Positions 16,130-25,642 of a DNA stretch of 64,000 bases are shown here, one piece after another (the first letter of the stretch is position 1; each line of letters opens with the position of its first letter). The stretch comes from Streptomyces sp. (GTDB lineage: Bacteria; Actinomycetota; Actinomycetes; Streptomycetales; Streptomycetaceae), in contig NZ_JAEKKT010000127.1 of assembly GCF_019510245.1 (NCBI RefSeq), forward strand, positions 124,001 to 188,000, written 5' to 3'. The notes beneath the pieces were generated by a model. It saw only the letters and a program-made list of their open reading frames with translations. It did not search any database and had not been told where the DNA came from. Both the position numbers and the translations under genes were made by a program.

Positions 16130-17854
16130 TCACGACAACGGCGGGTACGCGTTCGCCATCAGCTGCTGGAACTGCGCCGAGAACCAGTGCCCCGACAGCG
16201 GAGCGTTCGGCAGGGCGCCGGACATGTTGTTGCCGTTGCGCGCGTTGCCCGTGTACGTCGGGTCGCACATCTGGTCGAAGCCCTTGCCCTCGTCGTTCGG
16301 GATGGCGCTGCTGGAGCCGTCGGACTCACCCGGCGGCTTCATCCAGACGTAGGCGTCGATCCCGGCGGCCGGGCCGGCCTGCGGGCGCTCGCCGAGGCCA
16401 GCTCCGGCCTGGTTGCACCAGTTGCCGACGTGGATCCGGCGGTCGTAGCGGCCGCCGTCGACGTACGTGTCCACGCTGGTCTTCGCGCCGGGGCCGGTCG
16501 GCCGCGCACTGCCGCCCCAGCCGTTGCGGGAGGTGTCGATCAGCATGCCGATGCCGGAGTTGAAGCCGACCGAGACCAGCTCGGTGCGGAAGGCCTGGGC
16601 GAAGGACAGCTCGTCGACGTAGCGGTTCCAGTCGACCCACTTCGACTGGCGGACGGAGGTGCCGTTCACCGTGTCGTCGACGGTGAAGTTGTTCTCCTTC
16701 AGGGCGCTGTAGTTGGCCGTGTTGGTGATGAAGCCCTGGACGTCGTCGACGGTCGCGCCCTCGGCGTTGGCGGCCTGGTAGAAGAGCTGGGCGGCGGGGG
16801 CGAAGTTGTCGTCCCAGCCGAGCCAGCCGTGGTGGCCGGCGTCGAGGTAGTTGTAGACGTTGGGGATCGCGCCGAGCTTCGCCAGGGCGTAGCCGACACC
16901 CTTCACGTAGTTGCCGTTGGCCAGCATGGTGTTGCAGTTGGCGGTGGCGGTGGCGCGGCTGCCGGTGTTGGTGACCAGGTTGGGCAGCGAGTCGATCTCG
17001 ATGGTGGTGACGATCCGCAGCGAGGCGTACTTGCTGTCGGAGAGGATCGCCGCGATCGGGTCGATGAACTGCGTCTTGTACTTGTCGATCTCCGTCGGGC
17101 CGAGCTCGCCGTTGGAGGCGAGGGCCGCGCAGTCGCGTCCGGGCAGGTCGTAGATGACCAGCTGGACGACTTCCTCGCCGCTGCCCTTCTGGGCGAGCGC
17201 CGCGTCGAGGTGGGCGCGCAGGCCCATGCTGGTGCCGGTGCCGTTGATCGCGGCGATGCGGTCGAGCCAGACGCCGGTGGGCTGGTTGGAGACGCGGGTG
17301 CCGCCGGGTTCGGCGGCGGCCTTCGCGGACCACTCCGGGTTCACGTACACCTTGGCGCCGGAGTACGGGTTGTCGACACGGGTCCCGGAGCCGCCGCCGT
17401 TGCCGCCTCCGCCGCCACCGCTTCCGGTGCCGTCGTCGACGTTGCAGGTCACGCCGTCGAGGGTGAAGGAGGTCGGAATGGCGTTCGTGCCGCTGTAGGT
17501 CCCGTTGAACCCGAAGCTGACGGAACCGCCCGTCGCCAGTGTGCCGTTGTAGGACTCGTTGCCGGCGGTGACGGCCGAGCCGCTCTGGGTGATCTTGGTG
17601 TTCCAGTAGCTGCTCACCTGCTGGTTTCCGGCGTACGACCACTTCACCGACCAACTCGACTTCGCCGCCGAGTTGTTGGTGACCGTGACGGCGGCGGTGA
17701 AGCCGGAGCCCCAGTCGTTCTGGATCTTGTAGTCGACGGTGCAGGGAATCGCGGAGATCGCCGCCTCCGCGGCCGGGGTCACGGCGACGGCCGGCCCGGA
17801 CACCCCGGCGACGAGCGCCAGGGCGGCGAAAACCGCTGTTCTGGTACGACTCAT
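16130..17854 (-). CDS. Secreted GH6 cellobiohydrolase with N-terminal CBM2
   Basis: The product is 574 aa: signal peptide, CBM2 (about 36-137, CTVDYKIQNDWGSGFTAAV to VTCNV), Gly/Ser linker (about 140-157), GH6 catalytic domain. GH6 signatures are VVQLVIYDLPGRDCAALAS (catalytic Asp near 240) and YLDAGHHGWLGW. Long loops such as NGWGGSARPTGPG and a length above that of endoglucanases point to the exo-acting, non-reducing-end type. It inverts and releases cellobiose from cellulose. It follows the GH5 gene by 67 nt on the same strand and probably shares its transcript. GAAGGA sits 9 nt before the ATG. Confidence 0.95.
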   Translation of the reverse strand: MSRTRTAVFAALALVAGVSGPAVAVTPAAEAAISAIPCTVDYKIQNDWGSGFTAAVTVTNNSAAKSSWSVKWSYAGNQQVSSYWNTKITQSGSAVTAGNESYNGTLATGGSVSFGFNGTYSGTNAIPTSFTLDGVTCNVDDGTGSGGGGGGNGGGSGTRVDNPYSGAKVYVNPEWSAKAAAEPGGTRVSNQPTGVWLDRIAAINGTGTSMGLRAHLDAALAQKGSGEEVVQLVIYDLPGRDCAALASNGELGPTEIDKYKTQFIDPIAAILSDSKYASLRIVTTIEIDSLPNLVTNTGSRATATANCNTMLANGNYVKGVGYALAKLGAIPNVYNYLDAGHHGWLGWDDNFAPAAQLFYQAANAEGATVDDVQGFITNTANYSALKENNFTVDDTVNGTSVRQSKWVDWNRYVDELSFAQAFRTELVSVGFNSGIGMLIDTSRNGWGGSARPTGPGAKTSVDTYVDGGRYDRRIHVGNWCNQAGAGLGERPQAGPAAGIDAYVWMKPPGESDGSSSAIPNDEGKGFDQMCDPTYTGNARNGNNMSGALPNAPLSGHWFSAQFQQLMANAYPPLS

Positions 17855-17869
17855 GAGTGCGGGATCCTT

Positions 17870-17920
17870 CTTCTTCGGTGGACGTGCTTCTTCGATGGAG
17901 GTGCTTCTTCGGTGGCGGTG
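17870..17920 (-). repeat. 17-bp tandem repeat between GH5 and GH6
   Basis: Three back-to-back units of CTTCTTCGGTGGACGTG (plus-strand view) with 1-3 changes each fill almost the whole 67-nt spacer. On the coding strand this gives repeated CACCGAAGAAGC in the GH6 leader just before its ribosome site. Its function is unknown; it could be a protein-binding array or slippage product. Confidence 0.7.
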
Positions 17921-17921
17921 G

Positions 17922-19409
17922 TCACGGGTTGATGGCCCGCAGGTGGTCGCGCAGTCCGACGCCGTACGCCGTGGGCGTACCGCTGTAGTCGGAGATCAGG
18001 GAGGGGCCGGCGGAGCAGTCCCAGGTGTTCCAGGTCCAGCCCAGGTAGGAGAGGCCGCGGTCGTCGAACCACTTCATGACCTGGTCGACGAACGCGTGCG
18101 AGCAGGTGTTCTCGCCGATCTCCCCGGCGACCAGCGGAACCTGGGCCGCGACCGGGGCGAGGGTGGAGTTCCAGCAGCTCTCACTGGCACAGGTGTTGAA
18201 GTTGTAGCCGTGGTAGGCGGCGACGAGATTGCCGGCCGGGTCGGTGGGCTTGTACGCCAGCCACTGGCTGAGGTCGTTGGAGTACGCGAGCCCGCCGATC
18301 ATGATGACGTTCCTGGCGCCGGCGCCCCGGATGCCGTCCACCAGGTCCTGCATCCCGGCCACCTCGTAGCCGATCCCGGGGCAGGTGCCGCCGTCCCGCC
18401 AGCACTGCCAGGCCTGGGAGACCGTCGAGGTCGCCCGGTCCGGGTAGGGCTCGTTGAACAGGTCGAACACGGCCGCCTGGTCGTCCTTGAAGGTGCCGGC
18501 CACCGAGGACCAGAAGGACGGGCTGTACTGCGCGTCCGGCATCGGCTTCTGGCAGGTGGCGTGCACGTCGGAGCAGCCGGCCGAGTTCCCGGTGTACTGC
18601 CCGTAGGACCAGTGGAGTTCGAGGATCGGCGTGAGGCCGTACGACTCGACCCGGGCCACCAGGTCCTTCACCGCGTCGATGTAGTTGGCGCCCGCGTACT
18701 CCGGTTTGACGTCGGACAGGCCCAGCCAGCACTCCTCGTTGAGCGGGATGCGGACGGCATTGGCCTTCCAGTCGGCGATCGCCTTGATCGCCGCGTCGTC
18801 CACCGGCCCGTCCCAGATGCCGTAGCCCTGCACGCACATGAACTCGCCGCCGGAGCGGTTCACGCCGAGGAGGCGGTGGGCCGTGCCGGCGGCGTCCACG
18901 AGCTTGGTCCCGGAGACGTGCAGGGCCGGGGCCGCCCCGCCGGTGGGCGGCTCGGTCGGCGTCGGCGTCGGAGTCGGCGTGGGTGTGGGCCCGGAATCGA
19001 CGTTGCAGGTCGTGCCGTTGAGCCTGAACGCCGTCGGTACCGCGTTGCTCCCCGACCAGGAGCCGAGGAACCCTGCGCTGACGCCGGCGCCGGTGGCGAG
19101 GGAGCCGTTCCAGCTCTCGTTGACGGCGGTGACCGTCGTACCGGACTGGGACCACTTGGCACTCCAGCCCTGGGTGACCTTCTGACCGTTCGCGAAATCG
19201 AAGCCGAGGCTCCAACTGCTCACGGCGGCCATGTTGTTGGTGATGGTCACGGAGCCCTGGAAACCGCTGTCCCACTGGCTGGTGACCGTGTACTCCACGG
19301 TGCAGGCCGGCGTCGCACCGGACGCCGACACCACCGGCACCAGTGCGGCGCCGACGAGCGCGACCGCACCGGTGACGGCTAAAAGAACTGAACGTGGGGG
19401 GTGTCGCAT
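17922..19409 (-). CDS. Secreted GH5 endoglucanase with N-terminal CBM2
   Basis: I start at ATG 19409 (AAGGAG 6 nt upstream), giving 495 aa; the track start is 59 codons too early. Order: signal peptide, CBM2 (about 34-132), a (PT)n linker (PTPTPTPTPTPTEPP), GH5 barrel (about 160-495). The acid/base Glu is in FDLFNEPYPD near 322 and the nucleophile Glu in LVAGEIGENTC near 430. It should cut internal beta-1,4-glucan bonds, complementing the exo-acting GH6 and GH48. A degenerate CebR box lies about 50 nt upstream of the start. Confidence 0.94.
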   Translation of the reverse strand: MRHPPRSVLLAVTGAVALVGAALVPVVSASGATPACTVEYTVTSQWDSGFQGSVTITNNMAAVSSWSLGFDFANGQKVTQGWSAKWSQSGTTVTAVNESWNGSLATGAGVSAGFLGSWSGSNAVPTAFRLNGTTCNVDSGPTPTPTPTPTPTEPPTGGAAPALHVSGTKLVDAAGTAHRLLGVNRSGGEFMCVQGYGIWDGPVDDAAIKAIADWKANAVRIPLNEECWLGLSDVKPEYAGANYIDAVKDLVARVESYGLTPILELHWSYGQYTGNSAGCSDVHATCQKPMPDAQYSPSFWSSVAGTFKDDQAAVFDLFNEPYPDRATSTVSQAWQCWRDGGTCPGIGYEVAGMQDLVDGIRGAGARNVIMIGGLAYSNDLSQWLAYKPTDPAGNLVAAYHGYNFNTCASESCWNSTLAPVAAQVPLVAGEIGENTCSHAFVDQVMKWFDDRGLSYLGWTWNTWDCSAGPSLISDYSGTPTAYGVGLRDHLRAINP

Positions 19410-19458
19410 GAGCGACTCCTTGCAGCTCGGGCGCGTCGTGACGGACGCGTCGACTGAA

Positions 19459-19472
19459 CGGAATCGCTCCCA
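19459..19472 (-). promoter_or_regulatory. Degenerate CebR box for GH5-GH6
   Basis: On the minus strand this reads TGGGAGCGATTCCG, matching 11 of 14 positions of the CebR operator TGGGAGCGCTCCCA. It is 50 nt before the GH5 start. CebR is the cello-oligosaccharide-responsive LacI-type repressor of Streptomyces cellulase genes. Confidence 0.7.
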
Positions 19473-19573
19473 CTGGTGCGAAGGAAGGTAGCGCCAAGTG
19501 CGGGCGAAGAACAGGGGAGTTGCCTGCCTTTTCCGCAATGGGATCGTCGAATCATTTCGACTCTTCAACGGCC

Positions 19574-19602
19574 TTGACCGCACCATGCCACGTCCCCACT
19601 AT
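19574..19602 (+). promoter_or_regulatory. Candidate GH48 promoter
   Basis: TTGACC at 19574-19579 and CACTAT at 19597-19602 are separated by 17 nt. The CebR box begins at the last base of the -10, so bound repressor would cover the transcription start. Confidence 0.6.
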
Positions 19603-19615
19603 GGGAGCGCTCCCA
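19602..19615. promoter_or_regulatory. Perfect CebR operator
   Basis: TGGGAGCGCTCCCA is an exact 14-bp match to the known CebR operator. It lies 54 nt before the GH48 ATG and just downstream of a plausible -10. Cellobiose or cellotriose release of CebR should induce GH48, and perhaps GH5/GH6 on the other side. Confidence 0.92.
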
Positions 19616-19669
19616 CTGGTTCAAGCCTTGACTTCTCCCCGAGCCGCAAGCGCAAGGAGGAACCAGCAC

Positions 19670-22606
19670 ATGCGACCCGGATATGCCATGCATCCCGAGC
19701 GGAGGCGCGGAGCCGTGCGACGGTTGTGGACGGCCGTCGTCGCGGCCCTCGCCCTGCCGCTGTCCATGCTCGCGACGGGCACGACTCCCGCCCAGGCGGC
19801 GACCGTCCAGTGCAGCGTGGACTACAAGACCAACGACTGGGGCACCGGCTTCACCGCCGACCTCACCCTCACCAACCGCGGTACGGACGCGATCGACGGC
19901 TGGACGCTGACCTACGCGTACACCGGCAACCAGAAGCTGGTCAGCGGCTGGAACGGCACCTGGTCCCAGTCCGGCACCTCGGTCACCGTGCAGAACGCGT
20001 CGTACAACGGCACGATCGCGGCCGGCGCGGCGGTGTCGACGGGCGCGCAGTTCTCGTACACGGGCGGCAACGCGGCCCCCACGGGCTTCGCCGTCAACGG
20101 CACGACCTGCGCCGGCGCACACCAGCCGCCCATCACCGTACTGACCAGCCCGAGCGCGGGCGCCGTCTACACCCAGGGCGACGCGATCCCGCTGGCGGCG
20201 ACCGCGGCGGCGGCCGACGGCGCGACGATCAGCAAGATGGAGTTCTACGACGACACCACGCTGCTGGGCACCGACACGTCGGCGCCGTACTCGCTCGCGG
20301 TCTCCAGTTTGGCCGTAGGCAGTCACTCCCTGGTGGCGAAGGCGTACGACAGTCTGGGCGCGTCCGCGTCCTCGGCACCGGTGGGCATCACGGTCGCCGC
20401 GGGTCCCGCGGTGGTGGCCTCGCCTACCCAGCTGGGCATCCAGCAGGGCGCGACGGGCCGGTTCGGGGTGAGCCTGTCGAAGCAGCCGACCGCCAACGTG
20501 ACGGTGTCCGTGGCCCGCACGGCCGGCAACACCGGCCTTTCGGTGAGCGCCGGATCGTCGCTCACCTTCACGCCGTCCAACTGGAGCACCGCGCAGAACG
20601 TGACGGTGGCCGCGGACTCCGCCGGCACCGGCACCGCCACCTTCACCGCGTCGGCGTCCGGCTACACCGGTGCCACGGTCACCGTGACCGAGCTGGCCGC
20701 GTCGAGCGCGTACGACGCGCGGTTCCTGGACCTCTACGGGAAGATCACCAACCCGGCGAACGGCTACTTCTCCCCCGAGGGCATCCCCTACCACTCGGTG
20801 GAGACGCTCATCGTCGAGGCCCCGGACCAGGGCCACGAGACCACCTCGGAGGCGTACAGCTATCTCCTGTGGCTGCAGGCCATGTACGGCAAGGTCACCG
20901 GCGACTGGTCCAAGTTCAACGGCGCGTGGGCCCTCATGGAGAAGTACATGATCCCCACCCACGCCGACCAGCCCACCAACTCCTTCTACAACGCTTCCAA
21001 ACCGGCCACCTACGCACCCGAGGAGGACACGCCGGACCAGTACCCGGCGAAGCTGGACACGTCGGTGTCGGTGGGATCGGATCCCATCGCGGCCGAACTG
21101 AAGTCCGCCTACGGGACGGACGACGTGTACGGCATGCACTGGCTGGAGGACGTCGACAACGTCTACGGCTACGGTGACACGCCGGGCGGCGGATGCGAGG
21201 CCGGTCCCACCGCGGACGGCCCGTCGTACATCAACACCTTCCAGCGCGGTCCGCAGGAGTCGGTGTGGGAGACGGTCCCGCAGCCGACCTGCGACGCCTT
21301 CAAGTACGGCGGAAAGAACGGGTACCTGGACCTGTTCACCGGCGACTCCTCCTACGCCAAGCAGTGGAAGTACACCGACGCCCCGGACGCCGACGCGCGT
21401 GCGGTGCAGGCCGCGTACTGGGCGGACGTGTGGGCCAAACAGCAGGGCAAGGGCAGCGACGTCTCGGCGACCGTCGGCAAGGCCGCCAAGATGGGCGACT
21501 ACCTGCGCTACGCCATGTACGACAAGTACTTCAAGAAGATCGGCAACTGCGTGGGCCCGACGACCTGCGCGGCCGGCACCGGCAAGGACGCCTCGGACTA
21601 CCTGCTCTCCTGGTACTACGCGTGGGGCGGGGCGACCGACACCAACGCGGGGTGGGCCTGGCGGATCGGCTCCAGCCACGTGCACGGCGGCTACCAGAAC
21701 CCGTTGGCCGCCTACGCGCTCAGCTCGTACGCCGACCTGAAGCCCAAGTCGGCCACGGGTGCGGCGGACTGGGGCACGTCACTGACCCGGCAGCTGGAGT
21801 TCTACCGCTGGCTGCAGTCGTCCGAGGGTGCCATCGCGGGCGGCGCGACCAACAGCTGGCAGGGGCGGTACGCGAGCCCGCCGTCCGGTACGTCGACCTT
21901 CTACGGCATGTACTACGACTGGGAGCCGGTCTACCACGACCCGCCGTCCAACCAGTGGTTCGGTTTCCAGGCCTGGTCGATGGAGCGGGTCGCCGAGTAC
22001 TACCAGCAGACCGGCAACGCCACGGCGAAGGCGATCCTCGACAAGTGGGTGGCGTGGGCGCTGTCCAAGACCACGATCAACCCGGACGGGACGTACCTGA
22101 TCCCGTCGACGCTCCAGTGGTCGGGGCAGCCCGACACCTGGAACGCGTCGAACCCCGGGTCGAACAGCGGCCTCCACGTCACGGTCTCCGACTACACCAA
22201 CGACGTGGGCGTCGCCGCCGCGTACGCGAAGACGCTGACGTACTACGCCGCCAAGTCCGGTGACGCCGCGGCCAAGTCGACGGCGAAGGCGCTGCTCGAC
22301 GGCATGTGGAACAACTACCAGGACAGCCTGGGGATCGCGGTGCCGGAGACGCGGGCCGACTACAACCGCTTCGACGACAGCGTGTACGTGCCGAGCGGGT
22401 GGAGCGGGAAGATGCCGAACGGGGACGCGATCAGTTCGTCGTCGACGTTCGCGTCGCTGCGGAGCTTCTACCAGAACGACCCCGCGTGGTCGAAGATCCA
22501 GAGCTATCTGGCGGGCGGGGCCGCGCCCGTGTTCACGTACCACCGGTTCTGGGCCCAGGCGGACATCGCCTTGGCCATGGGGTCGTACGCGGAGCTTCTC
22601 GAATAG
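19670..22606 (+). CDS. Secreted GH48 reducing-end cellobiohydrolase with CBM2 and two beta-domains
   Basis: I start at ATG 19670 (AAGGAGGA 8 nt upstream), giving 978 aa; the track start adds 50 residues. Domains: signal peptide, CBM2 (about 42-145, [15 protein letters not shown]), an Ig-like domain (about 150-245, [20 protein letters not shown]), a second beta-domain (about 248-345, [18 protein letters not shown]), then GH48 (about 350-978). GH48 features include [25 protein letters not shown] with the catalytic Glu, [18 protein letters not shown], and [16 protein letters not shown]48 works processively from reducing ends, pairing with GH6 from the other end. It is controlled by the perfect CebR box. 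Confidence 0.96.
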   Translation: MRPGYAMHPERRRGAVRRLWTAVVAALALPLSMLATGTTPAQAATVQCSVDYKTNDWGTGFTADLTLTNRGTDAIDGWTLTYAYTGNQKLVSGWNGTWSQSGTSVTVQNASYNGTIAAGAAVSTGAQFSYTGGNAAPTGFAVNGTTCAGAHQPPITVLTSPSAGAVYTQGDAIPLAATAAAADGATISKMEFYDDTTLLGTDTSAPYSLAVSSLAVGSHSLVAKAYDSLGASASSAPVGITVAAGPAVVASPTQLGIQQGATGRFGVSLSKQPTANVTVSVARTAGNTGLSVSAGSSLTFTPSNWSTAQNVTVAADSAGTGTATFTASASGYTGATVTVTELAASSAYDARFLDLYGKITNPANGYFSPEGIPYHSVETLIVEAPDQGHETTSEAYSYLLWLQAMYGKVTGDWSKFNGAWALMEKYMIPTHADQPTNSFYNASKPATYAPEEDTPDQYPAKLDTSVSVGSDPIAAELKSAYGTDDVYGMHWLEDVDNVYGYGDTPGGGCEAGPTADGPSYINTFQRGPQESVWETVPQPTCDAFKYGGKNGYLDLFTGDSSYAKQWKYTDAPDADARAVQAAYWADVWAKQQGKGSDVSATVGKAAKMGDYLRYAMYDKYFKKIGNCVGPTTCAAGTGKDASDYLLSWYYAWGGATDTNAGWAWRIGSSHVHGGYQNPLAAYALSSYADLKPKSATGAADWGTSLTRQLEFYRWLQSSEGAIAGGATNSWQGRYASPPSGTSTFYGMYYDWEPVYHDPPSNQWFGFQAWSMERVAEYYQQTGNATAKAILDKWVAWALSKTTINPDGTYLIPSTLQWSGQPDTWNASNPGSNSGLHVTVSDYTNDVGVAAAYAKTLTYYAAKSGDAAAKSTAKALLDGMWNNYQDSLGIAVPETRADYNRFDDSVYVPSGWSGKMPNGDAISSSSTFASLRSFYQNDPAWSKIQSYLAGGAAPVFTYHRFWAQADIALAMGSYAELLE

Positions 22607-22659
22607 TCCCCGCCGGGCGCGACGAGGGTACGGCCGTGGTTCGGCTGCGGGTCCGTTTC

Positions 22660-22710
22660 GGCTGGTCGCGCAGTTCCTGCCCCAGCCTTCGGCCGGGGTG
22701 CCCTCAGGAA
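22660..22710 (-). repeat. Dispersed 3'-end hairpin repeat, copy B (inverted, partial)
   Basis: GGCTGGTCGCGCAGTTCC followed by TGCCCCAGCCTTCGGCCGGGGTG, the reverse complement of the module, starting 54 nt after the GH48 stop. The outer GCGCCCC hairpin is degraded here. It may act as the GH48 terminator. Confidence 0.72.
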
Positions 22711-22819
22711 CCGCCCGAAAGAGTTCCGCGTGCGCGGCCCCGTCACCTGACGGCGGGGCCGACCGGCCGGTCGATCCCCACCCGCACAGGGGGTCGCCCG
22801 GCATCTCCCACACCTGAGA

Positions 22820-22831
22820 GAAAGCGCTTGC
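22820..22831. promoter_or_regulatory. LacI-family-like operator before GH74
   Basis: GAAAGCGCTTGC is a near-palindrome around the AGCGCT core shared by LacI/GalR operators, 20 nt before the GTG. It differs from the CebR consensus in the outer arms, so another regulator or weak CebR binding is possible. Confidence 0.5.
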
Positions 22832-22850
22832 CCTCCTGGAAAGGAACCCC

Positions 22851-25538
22851 GTGCGAAGAACCCGCACCCTCACCGCTGTACTCGCCCTCGCGGCCGGTCT
22901 GCTCGCGGGCACCCCGCCCGCGCTCGCCGCGCATGAGACCGCGCAGGTCGCAGTCGCCGCCGACACCTACACCTGGAGCAACGCGCGGATCGACGGCGGC
23001 GGATTCGTCCCCGGCATCGTGTTCAACCGCTCCGAGAAGAACCTCGCCTACGCCCGTACCGACATCGGCGGTGCCTACCGCTGGCAGGAGTCGACGAAGA
23101 CCTGGACGCCGTTGCTGGACTCGGTCGGCTGGGACGAGTGGGGGCACACGGGTGTCGTCAGCCTGGCCTCCGACTCCGTCGACCCGGACAAGGTGTACGC
23201 GGCCGTCGGGACGTACACCAACAGCTGGGACCCGACGAACGGCGCGGTGCTGCGCTCCTCCGACCGGGGCGCGAGCTGGCAGAAGACCGACCTGCCGTTC
23301 AAGCTGGGCGGCAACATGCCGGGGCGGGGCATGGGCGAGCGGCTGGCGATCGACCCGCACAAGGACAGCGTGCTGTACCTGGGCGCGCCCAGCGGCAAGG
23401 GACTGTGGCGGTCGACGGACTCCGGGGTGACCTGGGCGCAGGTGACGAACTTCCCCGACGTCGGCGACTACGTGCAGGATCCGACCGACACCACCAGCTA
23501 CACCTCCGACAACCAGGGCATCGTGTGGGTCACCTTCGACGAGTCGACCGGTACGGCCGGTACGGCGACGAAGACGATCTACGTCGGGGTCGCCGACAAG
23601 GACAACGCGGTGTACCGCTCGACGGACGCGGGCGCGACCTGGACGAGGCTCGCCGGTCAGCCGACCGGGTACCTCGCCCACAAGGGCGTGCTGGACGCGA
23701 AGAACGGCTACCTCTACCTCGCCTACAGCGACAAAGGCGGTCCCTACGACGGCGGCAAGGGCCGGTTGTGGCGGTACGCGACGGCGACCGGTACCTGGAC
23801 GGACATCAGCCCGGTCGCGGAGGCCGACACCTCCTACGGCTTCTCCGGCCTGACGGTCGACCGCCAGCACCCCGGCACGGTGATGGCGACGGCGTACAGC
23901 TCGTGGTGGCCGGACACCCAGATCTTCCGCTCCACGGACAGCGGCGCGACCTGGTCCAGGGCCTGGGACTACACGTCGTACCCGAACCGCTCGAACCGGT
24001 ACACGATCGACGTCTCGTCCTCCCCCTGGCTGACCTTCGGCGCGAACCCGTCGCCGCCCGAACAGAGCCCGAAACTCGGGTGGATGACGGAGTCGCTGGA
24101 GATCGACCCGTTCGACTCGGACCGGATGATGTACGGCACGGGCGCGACACTGTTCGGCACCGAGGACCTGACGAAGTGGGACAGCGGCGGCCAGTTCACG
24201 GTCAGGCCCATGGTGCGGGGTCTGGAGGAGACCTCGGTCAACGACCTGGCCGCTCCCCCGTCCGGCGGCGCCCAGCTCTTCAGCGCGCTGGGTGACATCG
24301 GCGGCTTCCGTCACACGGACCTGACCAAGGTCCCGTCGATGATGTACACCTTCCCCACCTTCACGACCACGACCAGCCTGGACTTCGCCGAGTCGAACCC
24401 CGGCACCGTGGTCCGGGTGGGGAATCCGGACTCCGGGCCGCACATCGCCTTCTCCACGGACAACGGCGCCGACTGGTTCGGCGGGACGGACCCTTCGGGG
24501 GTGAGCGGTGGCGGCACGGTCGCCGCCGCCTCGGACGGGAGCCGGTTCGTGTGGAGTCCGGCGGGGACCGGCGTGCAGTACACGACCGGCTTCGGCTCGT
24601 CCTGGTCGGCGTCGAGCGGAATCCCGGCGGGCGCCGTCGTCGAGTCCGACCGAGCCGACCCGAAGACCTTCTACGGCTTCAAGTCCGGACGTTTCTACGT
24701 CAGTTCGGACGGCGGCGCGACCTTCACGGCCTCCGCCGCGACGGGTCTGCCGAGCGGTGACAGCGTACGCTTCAAGGCCCTGCCGGGGACGAAGGGCGAC
24801 GTGTGGCTGGCGGGCGGTGCGACGGACGGCGCATACGGGCTGTGGCACTCCACCGACGGCGGCGCCTCCTTCGCCAAGCTCACGAACGTCGAGCAGGCCG
24901 ACACGATCGGATTCGGGAAGGCCGCGACGGGAGCCTCGTACCAGACCCTCTACACGAGCGCGAGGATCGGCTCGGTGCGCGGCATCTTCCGCTCCACGGA
25001 CGAGGGCGCGAGCTGGACCCGTATCAACGACGACGCCCACCAGTGGGGTTGGACGGGCGCGGCCATCACGGGTGACCCGCGGGTGTACGGCCGGGTCTAC
25101 GTCTCGACCAACGGCCGGGGCGTGATCTACGGCGACACGTCCGACACCGGCGGAGGCGGCGGCGGGGGCGGGGGTGGGGGTGGGGGTGGTGGCGGAGGCA
25201 CCGATCCCACCCCCTCCGGCGCCTGCACGGTCGCCTACACCGTCACCAACCAGTGGCCGGGCGGCTTCCAGGCGGACGTCAAGCTCACCAACACGGGCTC
25301 CGCGGCATGGAACGGCTGGTCCCTCGGCTGGTCCTTCCCCGGCGGCCAGACCATCGGCCGGCTCTGGAACGCCGACTGGACCCAGTCCGGCGCGACCGTG
25401 ACGGCCAGGAACGTGAGCTGGAACGGCACGGTGGCGGCCGGCTCCTCGGTCTCCTTCGGCTTCACGGGCACCTGGTCCGGCACCAACGCCGGACCCACGA
25501 CCTTCGAACTGGGCGGCCGGACCTGCACCGTCGCCTGA
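22851..25538 (+). CDS. Secreted GH74 xyloglucanase with C-terminal CBM2
   Basis: The product is 895 aa, GTG start with GGAAAGGAA upstream. After the signal peptide comes a twin seven-bladed propeller (about 35-760) with repeated S-D-x-G-x-x-W (BNR-like) motifs such as RSTDAGATWTRLAG. A catalytic Asp is in ARTDIGGAYRW near 70; the second acid lies in the C-terminal propeller. A 17-Gly linker separates it from CBM2 (about 793-895, CTVAYTVTNQWPGGFQADV). GH74 cuts the xyloglucan backbone, loosening the hemicellulose sheath around cellulose. The Gly tract is encoded by a GGX run prone to slippage. A strong hairpin follows the stop. Confidence 0.95.
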   Translation: MRRTRTLTAVLALAAGLLAGTPPALAAHETAQVAVAADTYTWSNARIDGGGFVPGIVFNRSEKNLAYARTDIGGAYRWQESTKTWTPLLDSVGWDEWGHTGVVSLASDSVDPDKVYAAVGTYTNSWDPTNGAVLRSSDRGASWQKTDLPFKLGGNMPGRGMGERLAIDPHKDSVLYLGAPSGKGLWRSTDSGVTWAQVTNFPDVGDYVQDPTDTTSYTSDNQGIVWVTFDESTGTAGTATKTIYVGVADKDNAVYRSTDAGATWTRLAGQPTGYLAHKGVLDAKNGYLYLAYSDKGGPYDGGKGRLWRYATATGTWTDISPVAEADTSYGFSGLTVDRQHPGTVMATAYSSWWPDTQIFRSTDSGATWSRAWDYTSYPNRSNRYTIDVSSSPWLTFGANPSPPEQSPKLGWMTESLEIDPFDSDRMMYGTGATLFGTEDLTKWDSGGQFTVRPMVRGLEETSVNDLAAPPSGGAQLFSALGDIGGFRHTDLTKVPSMMYTFPTFTTTTSLDFAESNPGTVVRVGNPDSGPHIAFSTDNGADWFGGTDPSGVSGGGTVAAASDGSRFVWSPAGTGVQYTTGFGSSWSASSGIPAGAVVESDRADPKTFYGFKSGRFYVSSDGGATFTASAATGLPSGDSVRFKALPGTKGDVWLAGGATDGAYGLWHSTDGGASFAKLTNVEQADTIGFGKAATGASYQTLYTSARIGSVRGIFRSTDEGASWTRINDDAHQWGWTGAAITGDPRVYGRVYVSTNGRGVIYGDTSDTGGGGGGGGGGGGGGGGGTDPTPSGACTVAYTVTNQWPGGFQADVKLTNTGSAAWNGWSLGWSFPGGQTIGRLWNADWTQSGATVTARNVSWNGTVAAGSSVSFGFTGTWSGTNAGPTTFELGGRTCTVA

Positions 25539-25543
25539 CACAC

Positions 25544-25578
25544 CCGAGGGCGCGTGCGCACCGGGCACGCGCCCTCGG
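25544..25578 (+). terminator. Terminator after GH74
   Basis: CCGAGGGCGCGTGC and GCACGCGCCCTCGG form a perfect 14-bp stem with a 7-nt loop, starting 6 nt after the GH74 stop. The next gene is convergent, so it may serve both. Confidence 0.85.
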
Positions 25579-25642
25579 TGCCGTCCCGGCCTCGCCACGG
25601 CCGGTTGGTTGGTTGCGAAGCGACGGAACTGGACGACTGACG

